Below, in pieces: positions 33,315 through 41,682 of a DNA stretch of 64,000 bases; the first letter of the stretch is position 1, and each line of letters starts with the position of its first letter. A model generated the notes under the pieces. The model was not told where the DNA came from and ran no database searches. It worked only from the letters and a program-made list of their open reading frames with translations. This DNA is from Streptomyces rimosus (GTDB taxonomy: Bacteria > Actinomycetota > Actinomycetes > Streptomycetales > Streptomycetaceae). Where the stretch lies: the NCBI RefSeq assembly GCF_008704655.1, contig NZ_CP023688.1, positions 4,402,001 through 4,466,000 of the forward strand, read 5' to 3'. Both the position numbers and the translations under genes were made by a program.

Positions 33315-34549
33315 GCGGCAAGCGCGGTAACGGTGAGGGGTCCATCTACCCGTACAAGAACAGCTTCGCCGCGTACGTCTGGGTGACCACGCCGGACGGC
33401 AAGAAGAAGCGCAAGTACGTCTACGGCAAGACGCGCGAAGAGGTCCACGACAAGTGGATCAAGTTGCACGCCGACGCGAAGAAGGGGCCGGTGGCCACGC
33501 GACACCGCACCGTCGCCGCGTTCCTGGCGTACTGGCTTGAGTCGATCGTGAAGCCGAACCTGGCGCCGCTGACGTACGTGTCGTACGAGGGGTCCGTCCG
33601 GCTCTACATCGCGCCCCACCTGGGTGCGAAGCGGCTGGACAAGCTCACCGTGCGGGACGTGCGCGAGTGGCTGACCAAGCTCGCGTCCGAGTGCCAGTGC
33701 TGTGCCCAGGGGAAGGACGCGAAACGGGCGCCCGCTCGTCGCCGCTGCTGCACTGCTGGGGAGTGCTGTGAGGCGTTCACGTCCCGGCGGGTGATTCAGG
33801 CGGCTCGGGACGCTCTCAGGGCCGCTCTGACCCATGCGGTGGTTGAGGAAGAGATCGGGAAGAACGTCGCCTCCCTGGTGAAGGTGCCGAAGCCGCGTCG
33901 TCGCCGGATCAAGCCCTGGTCCGTGGCCGAAGCGGGCCGGTTCCTTGCCGACGGGGTTGCTCGGGAAGATCCACTGTTCGCGGCCTGGGTGCTCGTGCTG
34001 TGCCTGGGACTGCGTCGAGGTGAGGTGCTGGGCCTTACCTGGAAGTCCATCGACTTCGAAGCGGGAGAGCTGTACGTGGATCACCAGATCCAGCGCGCCG
34101 GGCGGCAGATCTTGCACCGGGAGACGAAGACCGAAGAGTCGGACGACTTCCTGCCGCTGCCGGCGTTGTGCCTCAAGGCGCTCAGGATGCGTCGGGCTCA
34201 GCAGACCGGTGACCGGAAGGCGGCCGGTGATCTCTGGCAGGACGATCGCGGTCTGGTCTTCACGACGAAGTACGGCACCCCGATCGAGCCTGGCAACCTG
34301 ACGCGCATGTTCGCCCTGCGGGCCCGCCGGGCCGGACTGCGGGTGATTCCGCTGCGGAACACGCGGCACACGTGCAGCTCGCTACTGGTGGCCTTGAAGG
34401 TGCACCCAAAGGTGGCCCAGCGCATCCTTCGCCACTCGCAGATCGCGATGACGATGGAGGTCTACGCGGAAGCGAGTGAGGAAGAGGTCCGCGCGGCTCT
34501 GGGACAGCTTTCCGAAGCGATGGGCGGTGCAGGCGGTACCGGCGGCTGA
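33311..34549 (+). CDS. int: Tyrosine-type site-specific integrase
   Basis: A 412-residue phage-integrase family recombinase. The N-terminal SAM-like core-binding domain (about 60-130) is followed by a Cys-rich insert (CQCCAQGK...RRCCTAGECC), typical of actinobacterial element integrases. The catalytic domain has the first Arg in CLGLRRGEVLGL, the box II segment LR349NTR352HTCSSLL, the later His in RILRHSQIAMTMEVY and the nucleophile Y385. Box II normally reads HxxR; here the first position is Arg. It inserts the element into tRNA-Arg at the adjacent att site. The gene ends 73 bases before attR. Confidence 0.93.
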   Translation: MSGKRGNGEGSIYPYKNSFAAYVWVTTPDGKKKRKYVYGKTREEVHDKWIKLHADAKKGPVATRHRTVAAFLAYWLESIVKPNLAPLTYVSYEGSVRLYIAPHLGAKRLDKLTVRDVREWLTKLASECQCCAQGKDAKRAPARRRCCTAGECCEAFTSRRVIQAARDALRAALTHAVVEEEIGKNVASLVKVPKPRRRRIKPWSVAEAGRFLADGVAREDPLFAAWVLVLCLGLRRGEVLGLTWKSIDFEAGELYVDHQIQRAGRQILHRETKTEESDDFLPLPALCLKALRMRRAQQTGDRKAAGDLWQDDRGLVFTTKYGTPIEPGNLTRMFALRARRAGLRVIPLRNTRHTCSSLLVALKVHPKVAQRILRHSQIAMTMEVYAEASEEEVRAALGQLSEAMGGAGGTGG

Positions 34550-34584
34550 CCCGGTTGCTGTATTTCGCTGCTGTACGGCACGAC

Positions 34585-34618
34585 AAAGCCCCCGTCCGGA
34601 TTACCCGGCGGGGGCTTT
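34585..34618. terminator. Hairpin terminator, element copy
   Basis: AAAGCCCCCG pairs with CGGGGGCTTT. It lies between int and tRNA-Arg and can serve both. A near-identical hairpin sits at 24526-24559, to the left of attL. Confidence 0.85.
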
Positions 34619-34622
34619 GACC

Positions 34623-34669
34623 TGCTGTGCGCTCGGCAGGATTCGAACCTGCAACCTTCTGATCCGTAG
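34623..34669. repeat. attR: right copy of the 47-base att repeat
   Basis: Identical to 24563-24609; forms the 3' end of the intact tRNA-Arg gene, restored by the element's own attP copy. Confidence 0.93.
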
Positions 34670-34700
34670 TCAGATGCTCTATCCGTTAAGCTACGAGCGC
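34628..34700 (-). tRNA. tRNA-Arg (anticodon ACG)
   Basis: A 73-base cloverleaf on the minus strand. The acceptor is GCGCTCG/CGAGCGC, the anticodon loop CTACGGA, and the T arm GCAGGTTCGAATCCTGC. CCA is not encoded. It is the integration target of the element and remains intact after insertion. Confidence 0.95.
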
Positions 34701-34832
34701 TTGGCTTTCCGGCGGTTTTTCTTGCCGGTCGGCGTTGCAGAAAGAACATTACACGAACCTCGCCGTGAGGCGAAATCCGATAGGTCCACCCCCTCTGACC
34801 TGCGGAAACGTCTTGGCGGTGGCGGGTGGGGG

Positions 34833-35771
34833 CTACTCGGGCCAGGCGGAGGACTCGATGATCCGTACGAAGTTCGGGCGGGTGTAGTCCGGGTCGAAGC
34901 GGGCCAGGACGTCGGCCTTGACGTTGCCGAAGGTGGTTTCCGGGCGGTGGGTGATGCCCTGGTGGAAGGCGCGGAGGATGCGGCGCTTGAAGTCGGGGCG
35001 GGGGTGGGCCGTGAGGATCTCGTCGCGGGTCTCCGGCGGGAGGGTGTCGTAGCCGATGCCGAGGACGTCGAGTTCGACGCCGGTGGTGACGAGGGCGATC
35101 TCCGGGGCCATGTGGTGCGGGATCTCCGGTGTGGTGTGCAGGGCGATGGCTTCCCAGGCGAGGCGGGCGCGGTCGGCCGGGACGCCGTGGGCGGTCAGGA
35201 AGCGGCGGGCCTCGTCGGCGCCGTCCAGCTCGAAGCGCTGGTGGGAGGCGCGGAAGCGTTCGGTCAGGCCGAGGTCGTGGAAGAGGGCGCCTACGTAGAG
35301 CAGCTCCGCGTCGAAGGACAGGTCCCGCTCGCGGCCGTGCCGGGCGCCGAAGAGGTAGACCCGGCGGGAGTGGTGGTAGATCAGCTCGTCGGTGGTGTCC
35401 CGGATCAGCTCGGTGGCCTCCTGGGCCAGCTTGCTGTCGGGGATGGGGATGCCGGCGATGTGGGTGTGGGTGGTGTGCGCGGTGTGGGTGGCGCGGCGGG
35501 TGGGGGTGGGGTCCGGGGTGGTGAGGGTGGGGTCCGAAGCGCCGGGGGTGGGGGCCGTACCGGCCGGGGTCGTGAGGTCCGAGGCGGTGGGGGCGGAGCC
35601 CGGGGTGGTGGGGCCCAAGGCGGCGGGGGTGAGGTCCGAGGCGGTGGGGGTGGGGTCGGGGCCCGTATCGGCGGGGCTGGGGTCCGGATCTTGGCGGGAC
35701 GGGGCGGGAGACCGGCCCGGATCGCGAGACCGCCCCGGATCAGAAGGCATCTGGTCACGATTGCTCGTCAT
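34833..35771 (-). CDS. HD domain phosphohydrolase-like protein
   Basis: A 312-residue protein. The first 95 residues are a Pro/Thr/Asp-rich repetitive stretch (units like ASDLTPAALGPTTPG). The C-terminal 215 residues form an HD domain with HHSRRVYLFG (first metal His), GALFHDLGLTERF (the HD pair), LHTTPEIPHHMAPE and VELDVLGIGYD. It resembles the cyanamide-hydratase/DUF-type HD proteins of actinomycetes, metal-dependent hydrolases of unknown substrate. The start is ATG 35771; the true start could be nearer residue 95, since the N-terminal repeats are not part of the family fold. Confidence 0.82.
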   Translation of the reverse strand: MTSNRDQMPSDPGRSRDPGRSPAPSRQDPDPSPADTGPDPTPTASDLTPAALGPTTPGSAPTASDLTTPAGTAPTPGASDPTLTTPDPTPTRRATHTAHTTHTHIAGIPIPDSKLAQEATELIRDTTDELIYHHSRRVYLFGARHGRERDLSFDAELLYVGALFHDLGLTERFRASHQRFELDGADEARRFLTAHGVPADRARLAWEAIALHTTPEIPHHMAPEIALVTTGVELDVLGIGYDTLPPETRDEILTAHPRPDFKRRILRAFHQGITHRPETTFGNVKADVLARFDPDYTRPNFVRIIESSAWPE

Positions 35772-35916
35772 AGCACCAGAGTGGCGGCGATACCGGTGCC
35801 TGCGCCTGTGGTGTTCCGGTCAGGTGCGGTGCGGGTGGGCGGTGGCGCCGTCGGTGCGTACGGCGGATTTCGTGGGGCGTCTACGGCGGATTCCGGGCGC
35901 CGTACGGGCGGGAAAG

Positions 35917-35953
35917 CGTTCGGGCCCCGGTCGTGATGACCGGGGCCCGAACG
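35917..35953. terminator. Hairpin terminator downstream of tRNA-Ser
   Basis: A perfect 16-base-pair stem (CGTTCGGGCCCCGGTC and its complement) with a five-base loop, eight bases beyond the tRNA 3' end. Confidence 0.85.
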
Positions 35954-35961
35954 AAAAAGAG

Positions 35962-36052
35962 CGGAGGCGGAGGGATTTGAACCCTCGATGGGCTTTAAAA
36001 CCCAAACCGCATTAGCAGTGCGGCGCCATAGACCGGACTAGGCGACGCCTCC
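35962..36052 (-). tRNA. tRNA-Ser (anticodon GCT)
   Basis: A 91-base class II tRNA. The acceptor is GGAGGCG/CGCCTCC, the anticodon segment GCACTGCTAATGC, a long variable arm follows, and the T arm is GAGGGTTCAAATCCCTC. CCA is not encoded. Confidence 0.95.
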
Positions 36053-36417
36053 ACACACCCCAGACCGCGCGTGAGCGCGATGTGGCGTGACCAGATGATG
36101 GCACAGCACCGTGTGCTGTCACCAATCGACCCCTACGGTACTCGGCCCACGGGCCGCCCCGCAAAGGACTTCCCGGGGCGGTTCGGGCGCATCGCGTGCC
36201 CGGGCCGGCGTCCCGGGGACGGGAGCGCGCCCCTGCCCGCCACACGGCGAGACGCCCCCGCGGCGAATCGAACGGCTCTCAAACATCGGGCCGTGCGGGC
36301 GGTGCCGCGCAACGTCGTGCCCGGGGCCGCGTTAGACGCTGCGGGGACGGGACGGGTCCCGGCGGAAACGCTTCCGTACCGCCCCCGGACCTGTCCCCAC
36401 ACCCCCAGGAGTCCGCG
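36053..36417. other. Non-coding gap between tRNA-Ser and SSI gene
   Basis: About 365 bases with no supported gene. It must hold the promoters of the tRNA (minus) and the inhibitor gene (plus). I see no clear palindrome. Confidence 0.5.
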
Positions 36418-36939
36418 ATGCCGCACCCCCGGCTGTCCCGCTTCGCCACGGCTGCCACCACCGCCACCATCACCGCCACCGCCGCCCTCGCCCTGACCGG
36501 CCCGATCGCCGCTGCGACCCCGGCCGCCACCGCCACCCCGGCCGCCCCCGCCGACGTCGCCATCGGCTCCCCCTCCGTCACGGCGCCGATCCCGCTGCTG
36601 CCCCGCCCCTCCGACCACCTCACGGTCACCGTCAGCGACTCCGGCAAGGCGGCCAAGGACGGTACGTACGAGCTGTACTGCCACCCGGCCCGCGGCACCC
36701 ACACCGACGCGCGCGGTGCCTGCGACAAGCTCGACAGCCTGACCCGTTGGGGCAAGGACGCGTTCGCGGGCGTACCGAAGGACAGCAAGTGCACGATGCA
36801 GTACGGCGGGCCCATCACCGCGCGCGTTACCGGTACGTGGGCGGGACGCCCGGTGAACGCCCAGTTCAAGCGCACCAACGGATGTGAGATCGGCCGCTGG
36901 GACCGGTTCGTACCGGTGCTGCCCGCGGTCACTTCGTGA
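36418..36939 (+). CDS. Subtilisin inhibitor-like (SSI family) secreted protease inhibitor
   Basis: A 173-residue protein with a Sec signal peptide (ATAATTATITATAALALTGPIAAA). The mature part follows the SSI fold. It has DHLTVTVSDSG, ELYCHPARGTHTDARGACDKLDSL (first disulphide), KCTMQYGGPITARVTGTWAGRPV (reactive-site loop) and FKRTNGCEIGRWDRF (last Cys). By alignment with SSI the P1 residue is the Met of CTMQY, which suits subtilisin-like enzymes. Such inhibitors are exported in large amounts and control extracellular proteases during development. ATG 36418 follows AGGAG. Confidence 0.88.
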   Translation: MPHPRLSRFATAATTATITATAALALTGPIAAATPAATATPAAPADVAIGSPSVTAPIPLLPRPSDHLTVTVSDSGKAAKDGTYELYCHPARGTHTDARGACDKLDSLTRWGKDAFAGVPKDSKCTMQYGGPITARVTGTWAGRPVNAQFKRTNGCEIGRWDRFVPVLPAVTS

Positions 36940-37132
36940 CGGAGAAGCGGGCCAGTTCAGGACGCGGGGCACATGTCGGGCGTGCGACGAGTCGCACAAT
37001 CCCGTGGCACTACCTCCTCGTCATCCGTCTCCGCGTCCTCAGCCGCTGCCCGTAGACTCCCTTCCAGTGACCCGCCACGGATGTGACGGCAAACTCGGCA
37101 AGGTGCGGTAACTGCAGGGAGGAAGCGTCGTC

Positions 37133-40100
37133 GTGAGCAGCAGGCCATCCCGAGGCGCTGCTCGCCTCGCAGCCATACTCGACGCCTTGCCGGACGCGTT
37201 GCTGCTGGTCAACTGCAACGGCACGGTCGTCAACGCGAACGCCATCGCCCTGGAGACCTTCGAGGCCCCGGGCACCGCCCTGGTGGGCCGGGGCCTGCTC
37301 GACCTGCTGCCGACCTTCGACTCCAAGCGCATCCCCGGCTCCATGCGGCGCCGGGACGAGGAGGAGCAGGGCCCGCGTACGAAGCCCACCCGGATGGTCG
37401 CCCGGCGCACCGACGGCAGCGAGCTGCTGGTCGAGGTGACGAGCGCGAACCTGGAGGACGGCCGTACGCCGTACGAGTCCGCCTTCGAGGCCGCGTACGC
37501 CGACCATCGCAACGGCTACACCGGCGACGAGCTGCTGATGCTCGTCGTACGGGACCTGACCGGCACGCTGGACACCGAGACCGAGCTGGCCCGCCAGCAG
37601 CGGCAGACCGAGATGATCCTGCGCGCGGCGGCCGAGGGCGTGGTCGGCGTCGACTCCGAGGGCAAGGTCGTCCTCGTCAATCCGTCCGCCGCGCAGATCC
37701 TCGGCTACCGGGCGAGCGAGCTGGGCGGCAAGGAGCTGCACCCGCTCATCCACCACTCGCGGGCCGACGGCACGCCGCTGCCCTGGGAGGAGACGCCGCT
37801 CGCCGACTCCCTGCGCTCCGGGCGCAAGCACCGGGTGCGGGGGCAGGCGCTGTGGGCCAAGGACGGCCGCTCGGTCCCGGTGGACCTGACGACCGCGCCG
37901 GTGCGCGACGGCGACCAGCTCGTCGGCGCGGTGATGACGTTCACCGACCGGCGTCCGTACGACGCGCTGGCGGCGCGCCACGCGCAGCTGCTGGCCGTAC
38001 TGGACCAGTCGCTGCGCGGCCCGCTGGAGGAGCTGAAGGCGGAGCTGGGCACGCTGGCGTCCGACCCGGCCGGCCAGCTGTGGCCGGAGGCAAACCAGAT
38101 CCTCCACCACCTCGCCGCCGGGTACGCGCGGATGACGACGCTGGTCGACAACGTGCTGAGCTACCAGCGGCTGGACGCGGGCGGCGAGCGCCTCGAACGG
38201 GACAAGGTCTCGCTCGACGCGGTCGTGGCGGCCGGTGTCGAGGGCGCGATCGAGCTGATCGGTCCCGGCCGCGCCCAGTTCGCGGTGCACGCGCCGCCGA
38301 TCGACGCCGAGGTGGACGCGACCCGGCTCGCACAGGCGCTCTCCCACCTGATCGCGGATGTCGCGGGCGTGGACGCCACGGGCAAGGCCGGTGGCGACGG
38401 CTCCGAGGCCGCTTCCGGGGACTCGACGATCGTGGTGGCGGCCGCGCAGCGCGGTGAGGTCGTACGGATCGAGGTGCGCGGCCCGTACGGCGGCGGCAAC
38501 CCGGTCCACGCGCCGATCGTGCGCGGCATCGTGCGGCAGCACGGCGGCGTCCTGCAGACCCACAAGGTGCCGGGCGCGGGCGGCAGCGCGTACGTACTGG
38601 AAGTGCCGGTGTCGGCCAGTGGCGCGCCGGTGTCCGGCGCGGGCACGCGCGAGGCCACCGGCAACGAGACGACCGTGATGCCGGTGCCCGCGGAGCGGGC
38701 GCGGGGCACGCAGCAGCAGGGGGAGAAGGCGCAGGCGCCCGGCGGGGCTGCTGCTGGGCTGCGGCCGGTGAGCGGCCCCGGTGGTGGTTCTGCCGCACCG
38801 GGTGCCGGTACGGGCCGTACGGACAGCGAGGTCGAGGACACGCCCACCGGGCGGCGGCGTGCGCGGCGCGGCGACGTACCCGTGCAACAGCAGCACGGCG
38901 ATGTACCTGTACAGCAGCAGCACGGCGACGTACCCGTACAGCAGCAGCCGGGCGGCGGCACGGCGGCGGCAGGGAGCGGTCAGGGCAGCGGCAACGGCCC
39001 GGTGCCCCGCGCGCGCAGCGGGGCCGACGCGGCCGGGCCGCGGGGGCCGGTGCCCGGTGGCGACGGTACGGGCGTCGTCGGCGACGGGCGTACGGGCGCT
39101 CAGCCGGGTGTGCCCGGGATGCCGCAGGGCATGGCCGGGGCCGAGGTCGTCCCGCCGGGCGGTCGGCGCCGGGTTCAGGACGCGCCTGAGGACTCAGCGC
39201 GGACCGCGCTCCCGGCGGGCGCGGGAAGCCCGCAGGGACCGGGCCAGGCGGCCCAGGGCGGCCAGGCCCAGCCGACCGGGCGCCGGGCGCGCAGAGCGCT
39301 GGCCGACACGGCCGAGCGGCCGATCCCGAACCAGCCGCAGGCCCCGCAGGCCGTGGCCCGTAACCAGAACCCGGCGTTCGCGCTGCCGCCCGCCGCCGCC
39401 GACCAGCTTCCGCAGTCCCCCCTGCCCTCGCTGCCGGTCCTGCCCGGTCAGTCCGCAGGGCCGCAGGGCAGCGGCGGTGCGGGTACAGGTACAGGTACAG
39501 GTACAGCTACGAGTACGGGAGCGAGTCCGGGTACGGGCCGCCGCCGCGCCCGTACGGCCGGCCCCGAGGTCGTCGGCGAGCAGGCCAGGGTCGTGACCGA
39601 CTCGGGTGTGCCCGAGGGCGATTGGGGCACCGAGCCGACCGGTCGGCGCCGTGCCCGGCGGGCCGCCGCCGAGGAGCGGGCGGCTGCCGCGATGGCCGAT
39701 TCGGAGTCGACGGGCACGTTTGTCGCGGGTCCTGAGGGCCTGGTCGCGCACCCCCTGGAGGACGGGCCGGTGACCGGCCCCGTAGGCGCTCCGGCGGCCG
39801 GGGAGGGCCAGCCCGCGCCCACCGGGCGGCGGCGCGGACGCCCCAGCCCGGCGGAGGCCGAGGCGGGAGAGCGCGGTCAGGGGCAGGACCTGGGACTTGG
39901 GCAGGATCTGGGACACGGCCTGGGCCAGGACCTGGGACAGGACCTCGGACAGGTTCAGCAGGGCCCGGGACAGCAGGTTCAGGGGCCGGGTCAGCCGGTG
40001 CAAGGCCCTGCCCAGCAGGTTCCTGGGCAGCCGGGCCAGCTCGGACAGCCCGGCCAGCCCGGTCAGCCGGGGAAGCCGCAGGCCCAGCCCGGCCGACCCG

Positions 40101-41425
40101 TACAGCCCAGCCACCCCAACCCCACCGACACCCCCAGCGCAACCCAGCACCCCGCCTCGGACCCGGCCACACCCCAGCAGCCGATGCCCGCGCCCGCTTC
40201 CCCGGAGGCGGCCGAGGGTGACGACGCGGCGGGCGGGCCCGCCGCGGGCCACTCGCACGGGCGGGCGTTCAACGTGCGGACGCTGGGGCAGGGCGTGCCG
40301 TTCTCGCAGCAGATCGCCGATCAGCAGCGTCCGGCCGCGCCCGGCGCCCCCGCGGCCGGCTCGGGGCGCCGCCGCAAGCTGGCCCAGCCGCCGCAGGAGG
40401 CGGAGGGCGCGGCCGACGCCGCCGAGGCCCGGCCGCACCCGCAGCCCGGCGCCCACGCTCCGGGCCAGGCCCAGCCGCACCCGGCGCCGCAGGCTCAGCA
40501 GCAGCCCCAGCAGCGCTCGCAGAACCCGCAGCGCTCGCAGAACCCGCAGCACCCGCAGCAGCACCTGCTGAACTCCTCCGAAGGCCGCGCCTTCGCCGTC
40601 TCCGCGCCCGACGAGGGCAGCGAGGGGCCGGAGCCGCTGGACGGACCGAACGGCGCTGTCGAGGTCACCGAGCCGCAACCGCAGCCGATGGACGACGAGT
40701 TGCCGCCGGAGCCGCTGGACAACCCGCGCCGGCTGCTGGTCTGGCCGGCGCCGGACGTCTCCACCCAGCAGGCGCTGAGCGACCGCGGCTACCGCCCGGT
40801 CATCGTCAACTCCCGCGAGGAGGTGGACGCGCAGATCGCCGCATACCCGGCGGCGCTGTTCGTCGACCCGCTGACCGGGCCGATCACCCGTACCGCCCTG
40901 CAGTCGCTGCGTATGGCGGCGGTGGCGGCCGAGGTGCCGGTGCTGGTGACGGCCGGTCTGGGCCAGGCGACGCGGGAGGCCGCGTACGGTGCCGACCCGG
41001 CCGTACTCCTGAAGGCGCTCGCGCCGCGCGACAGCGAGCAGCACCCGCCGCGGGTCCTGCTGACCGAGGAGAACGACGCGGTCGCCGGGGCGCTGACCAC
41101 CTCGCTGGAGCGGCGCGGCATGCAGGTCGCGCGGGCGGCGACGGACGCGGACGCGGTGAACCTGGCGGCCCAGATGCGGCCGAACCTGGTCGTGATGGAC
41201 CTGATGCAGGTACGCCGCCGCCGGGCCGGAATTGTCGACTGGCTGCGCTCGAACGGCCTGCTCAACCGCACCCCGCTGGTCGTCTACACCTCCGCCGACC
41301 TGGACCCGGCCCAGCTCCCGCGCCTCGCGGCGGGCGAGACCGTCCTCTTCCTGGCCGAGCGCTCGACCAGCGCGGAGGTCCAGGCCCGGATCGTGGACCT
41401 GCTCGCGAAGATCGGTACGAACTGA
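37133..41425 (+). CDS. Very large PAS/degenerate-kinase/receiver-like signalling protein
   Basis: A 1430-residue protein starting at GTG 37133 after GGGAGGA. Two PAS domains (about 10-135 and 160-275: ILDALPDALLLVNCNGTVVNANA; ILRAAAEGVVGVDSEGKVVLVN) are followed by a DHp-like helix pair. There the usual HxLRTPL is LDQSLRGPLEEL, with no phospho-accepting His. A weak HATPase-like region ends near 490. Residues about 495-1180 are low complexity, with recurring TGRRRAR boxes, GDVPVQQQ repeats and GQ-rich runs. The last 190 residues include a receiver-like domain (RVLLTEENDAVAGAL ... NLVVMDLMQ with D1356). It probably integrates PAS signals without its own phosphotransfer. The partner is unknown. 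Confidence 0.85.
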   Translation: MSSRPSRGAARLAAILDALPDALLLVNCNGTVVNANAIALETFEAPGTALVGRGLLDLLPTFDSKRIPGSMRRRDEEEQGPRTKPTRMVARRTDGSELLVEVTSANLEDGRTPYESAFEAAYADHRNGYTGDELLMLVVRDLTGTLDTETELARQQRQTEMILRAAAEGVVGVDSEGKVVLVNPSAAQILGYRASELGGKELHPLIHHSRADGTPLPWEETPLADSLRSGRKHRVRGQALWAKDGRSVPVDLTTAPVRDGDQLVGAVMTFTDRRPYDALAARHAQLLAVLDQSLRGPLEELKAELGTLASDPAGQLWPEANQILHHLAAGYARMTTLVDNVLSYQRLDAGGERLERDKVSLDAVVAAGVEGAIELIGPGRAQFAVHAPPIDAEVDATRLAQALSHLIADVAGVDATGKAGGDGSEAASGDSTIVVAAAQRGEVVRIEVRGPYGGGNPVHAPIVRGIVRQHGGVLQTHKVPGAGGSAYVLEVPVSASGAPVSGAGTREATGNETTVMPVPAERARGTQQQGEKAQAPGGAAAGLRPVSGPGGGSAAPGAGTGRTDSEVEDTPTGRRRARRGDVPVQQQHGDVPVQQQHGDVPVQQQPGGGTAAAGSGQGSGNGPVPRARSGADAAGPRGPVPGGDGTGVVGDGRTGAQPGVPGMPQGMAGAEVVPPGGRRRVQDAPEDSARTALPAGAGSPQGPGQAAQGGQAQPTGRRARRALADTAERPIPNQPQAPQAVARNQNPAFALPPAAADQLPQSPLPSLPVLPGQSAGPQGSGGAGTGTGTGTATSTGASPGTGRRRARTAGPEVVGEQARVVTDSGVPEGDWGTEPTGRRRARRAAAEERAAAAMADSESTGTFVAGPEGLVAHPLEDGPVTGPVGAPAAGEGQPAPTGRRRGRPSPAEAEAGERGQGQDLGLGQDLGHGLGQDLGQDLGQVQQGPGQQVQGPGQPVQGPAQQVPGQPGQLGQPGQPGQPGKPQAQPGRPVQPSHPNPTDTPSATQHPASDPATPQQPMPAPASPEAAEGDDAAGGPAAGHSHGRAFNVRTLGQGVPFSQQIADQQRPAAPGAPAAGSGRRRKLAQPPQEAEGAADAAEARPHPQPGAHAPGQAQPHPAPQAQQQPQQRSQNPQRSQNPQHPQQHLLNSSEGRAFAVSAPDEGSEGPEPLDGPNGAVEVTEPQPQPMDDELPPEPLDNPRRLLVWPAPDVSTQQALSDRGYRPVIVNSREEVDAQIAAYPAALFVDPLTGPITRTALQSLRMAAVAAEVPVLVTAGLGQATREAAYGADPAVLLKALAPRDSEQHPPRVLLTEENDAVAGALTTSLERRGMQVARAATDADAVNLAAQMRPNLVVMDLMQVRRRRAGIVDWLRSNGLLNRTPLVVYTSADLDPAQLPRLAAGETVLFLAERSTSAEVQARIVDLLAKIGTN

Positions 41426-41514
41426 GCGGTACGAAACAAGCGGGGCGGGCCGGCGGTACGTACCAAGCGGCTCGCCCTGAGCGGTACGAGTCGATCGAGC
41501 TCGCAGCGAGGGGT

Positions 41515-41639
41515 GGCGCGCCACCCCTGCGCCGGCAATCTCATAGACGGCGCGCCACCCCCGTGCCGGGCATCTCATGGGCGGCGCGCCACCCCCACGC
41601 CGGGCATCTCATGGGCGGCGCGCCACCCACGAATTCGGG
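41515..41639. repeat. 34-base tandem repeat with GGCGCGCC palindromes
   Basis: Copies start at 41515, 41549, 41583 and 41617 (three full, one partial). Each opens with the palindrome GGCGCGCC followed by ACCCC and, in the full copies, a variant of GCCGGGCATCTCAT. It lies in the gap before the DUF6886-like gene. It is a minisatellite or a multi-copy binding site. Confidence 0.9.
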
Positions 41640-41682
41640 AATCCCCTGGCGGCGCACCGCCCCCCTCCAGTAGAAACACCGC

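Larger units (their letters stand above)
24563..34669. mobile_element. pSAM2-like actinomycete integrative and conjugative element in tRNA-Arg
   Basis: A perfect 47-base direct repeat at 24563-24609 and 34623-34669 delimits a 10,060-base unit. The repeat is the 3' part of tRNA-Arg(ACG) plus five bases. Gene content and order match AICEs: ATP-binding and Nudix genes, a KorSA-like GntR regulator, an SCO3933-family protein, an FtsK/SpoIIIE DNA translocase, small spread (Spd) membrane proteins, a RepSA-like initiator, excisionase and tyrosine integrase next to attR. Such elements transfer double-stranded DNA through the FtsK-like pump. Replication may be impaired because rep is interrupted. Confidence 0.95.

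Noticed and set aside
37010..38923. 637-codon minus-strand frame opposite the PAS protein
   Set aside because: The product is Arg/His-rich without motifs; the plus strand encodes PAS domains.
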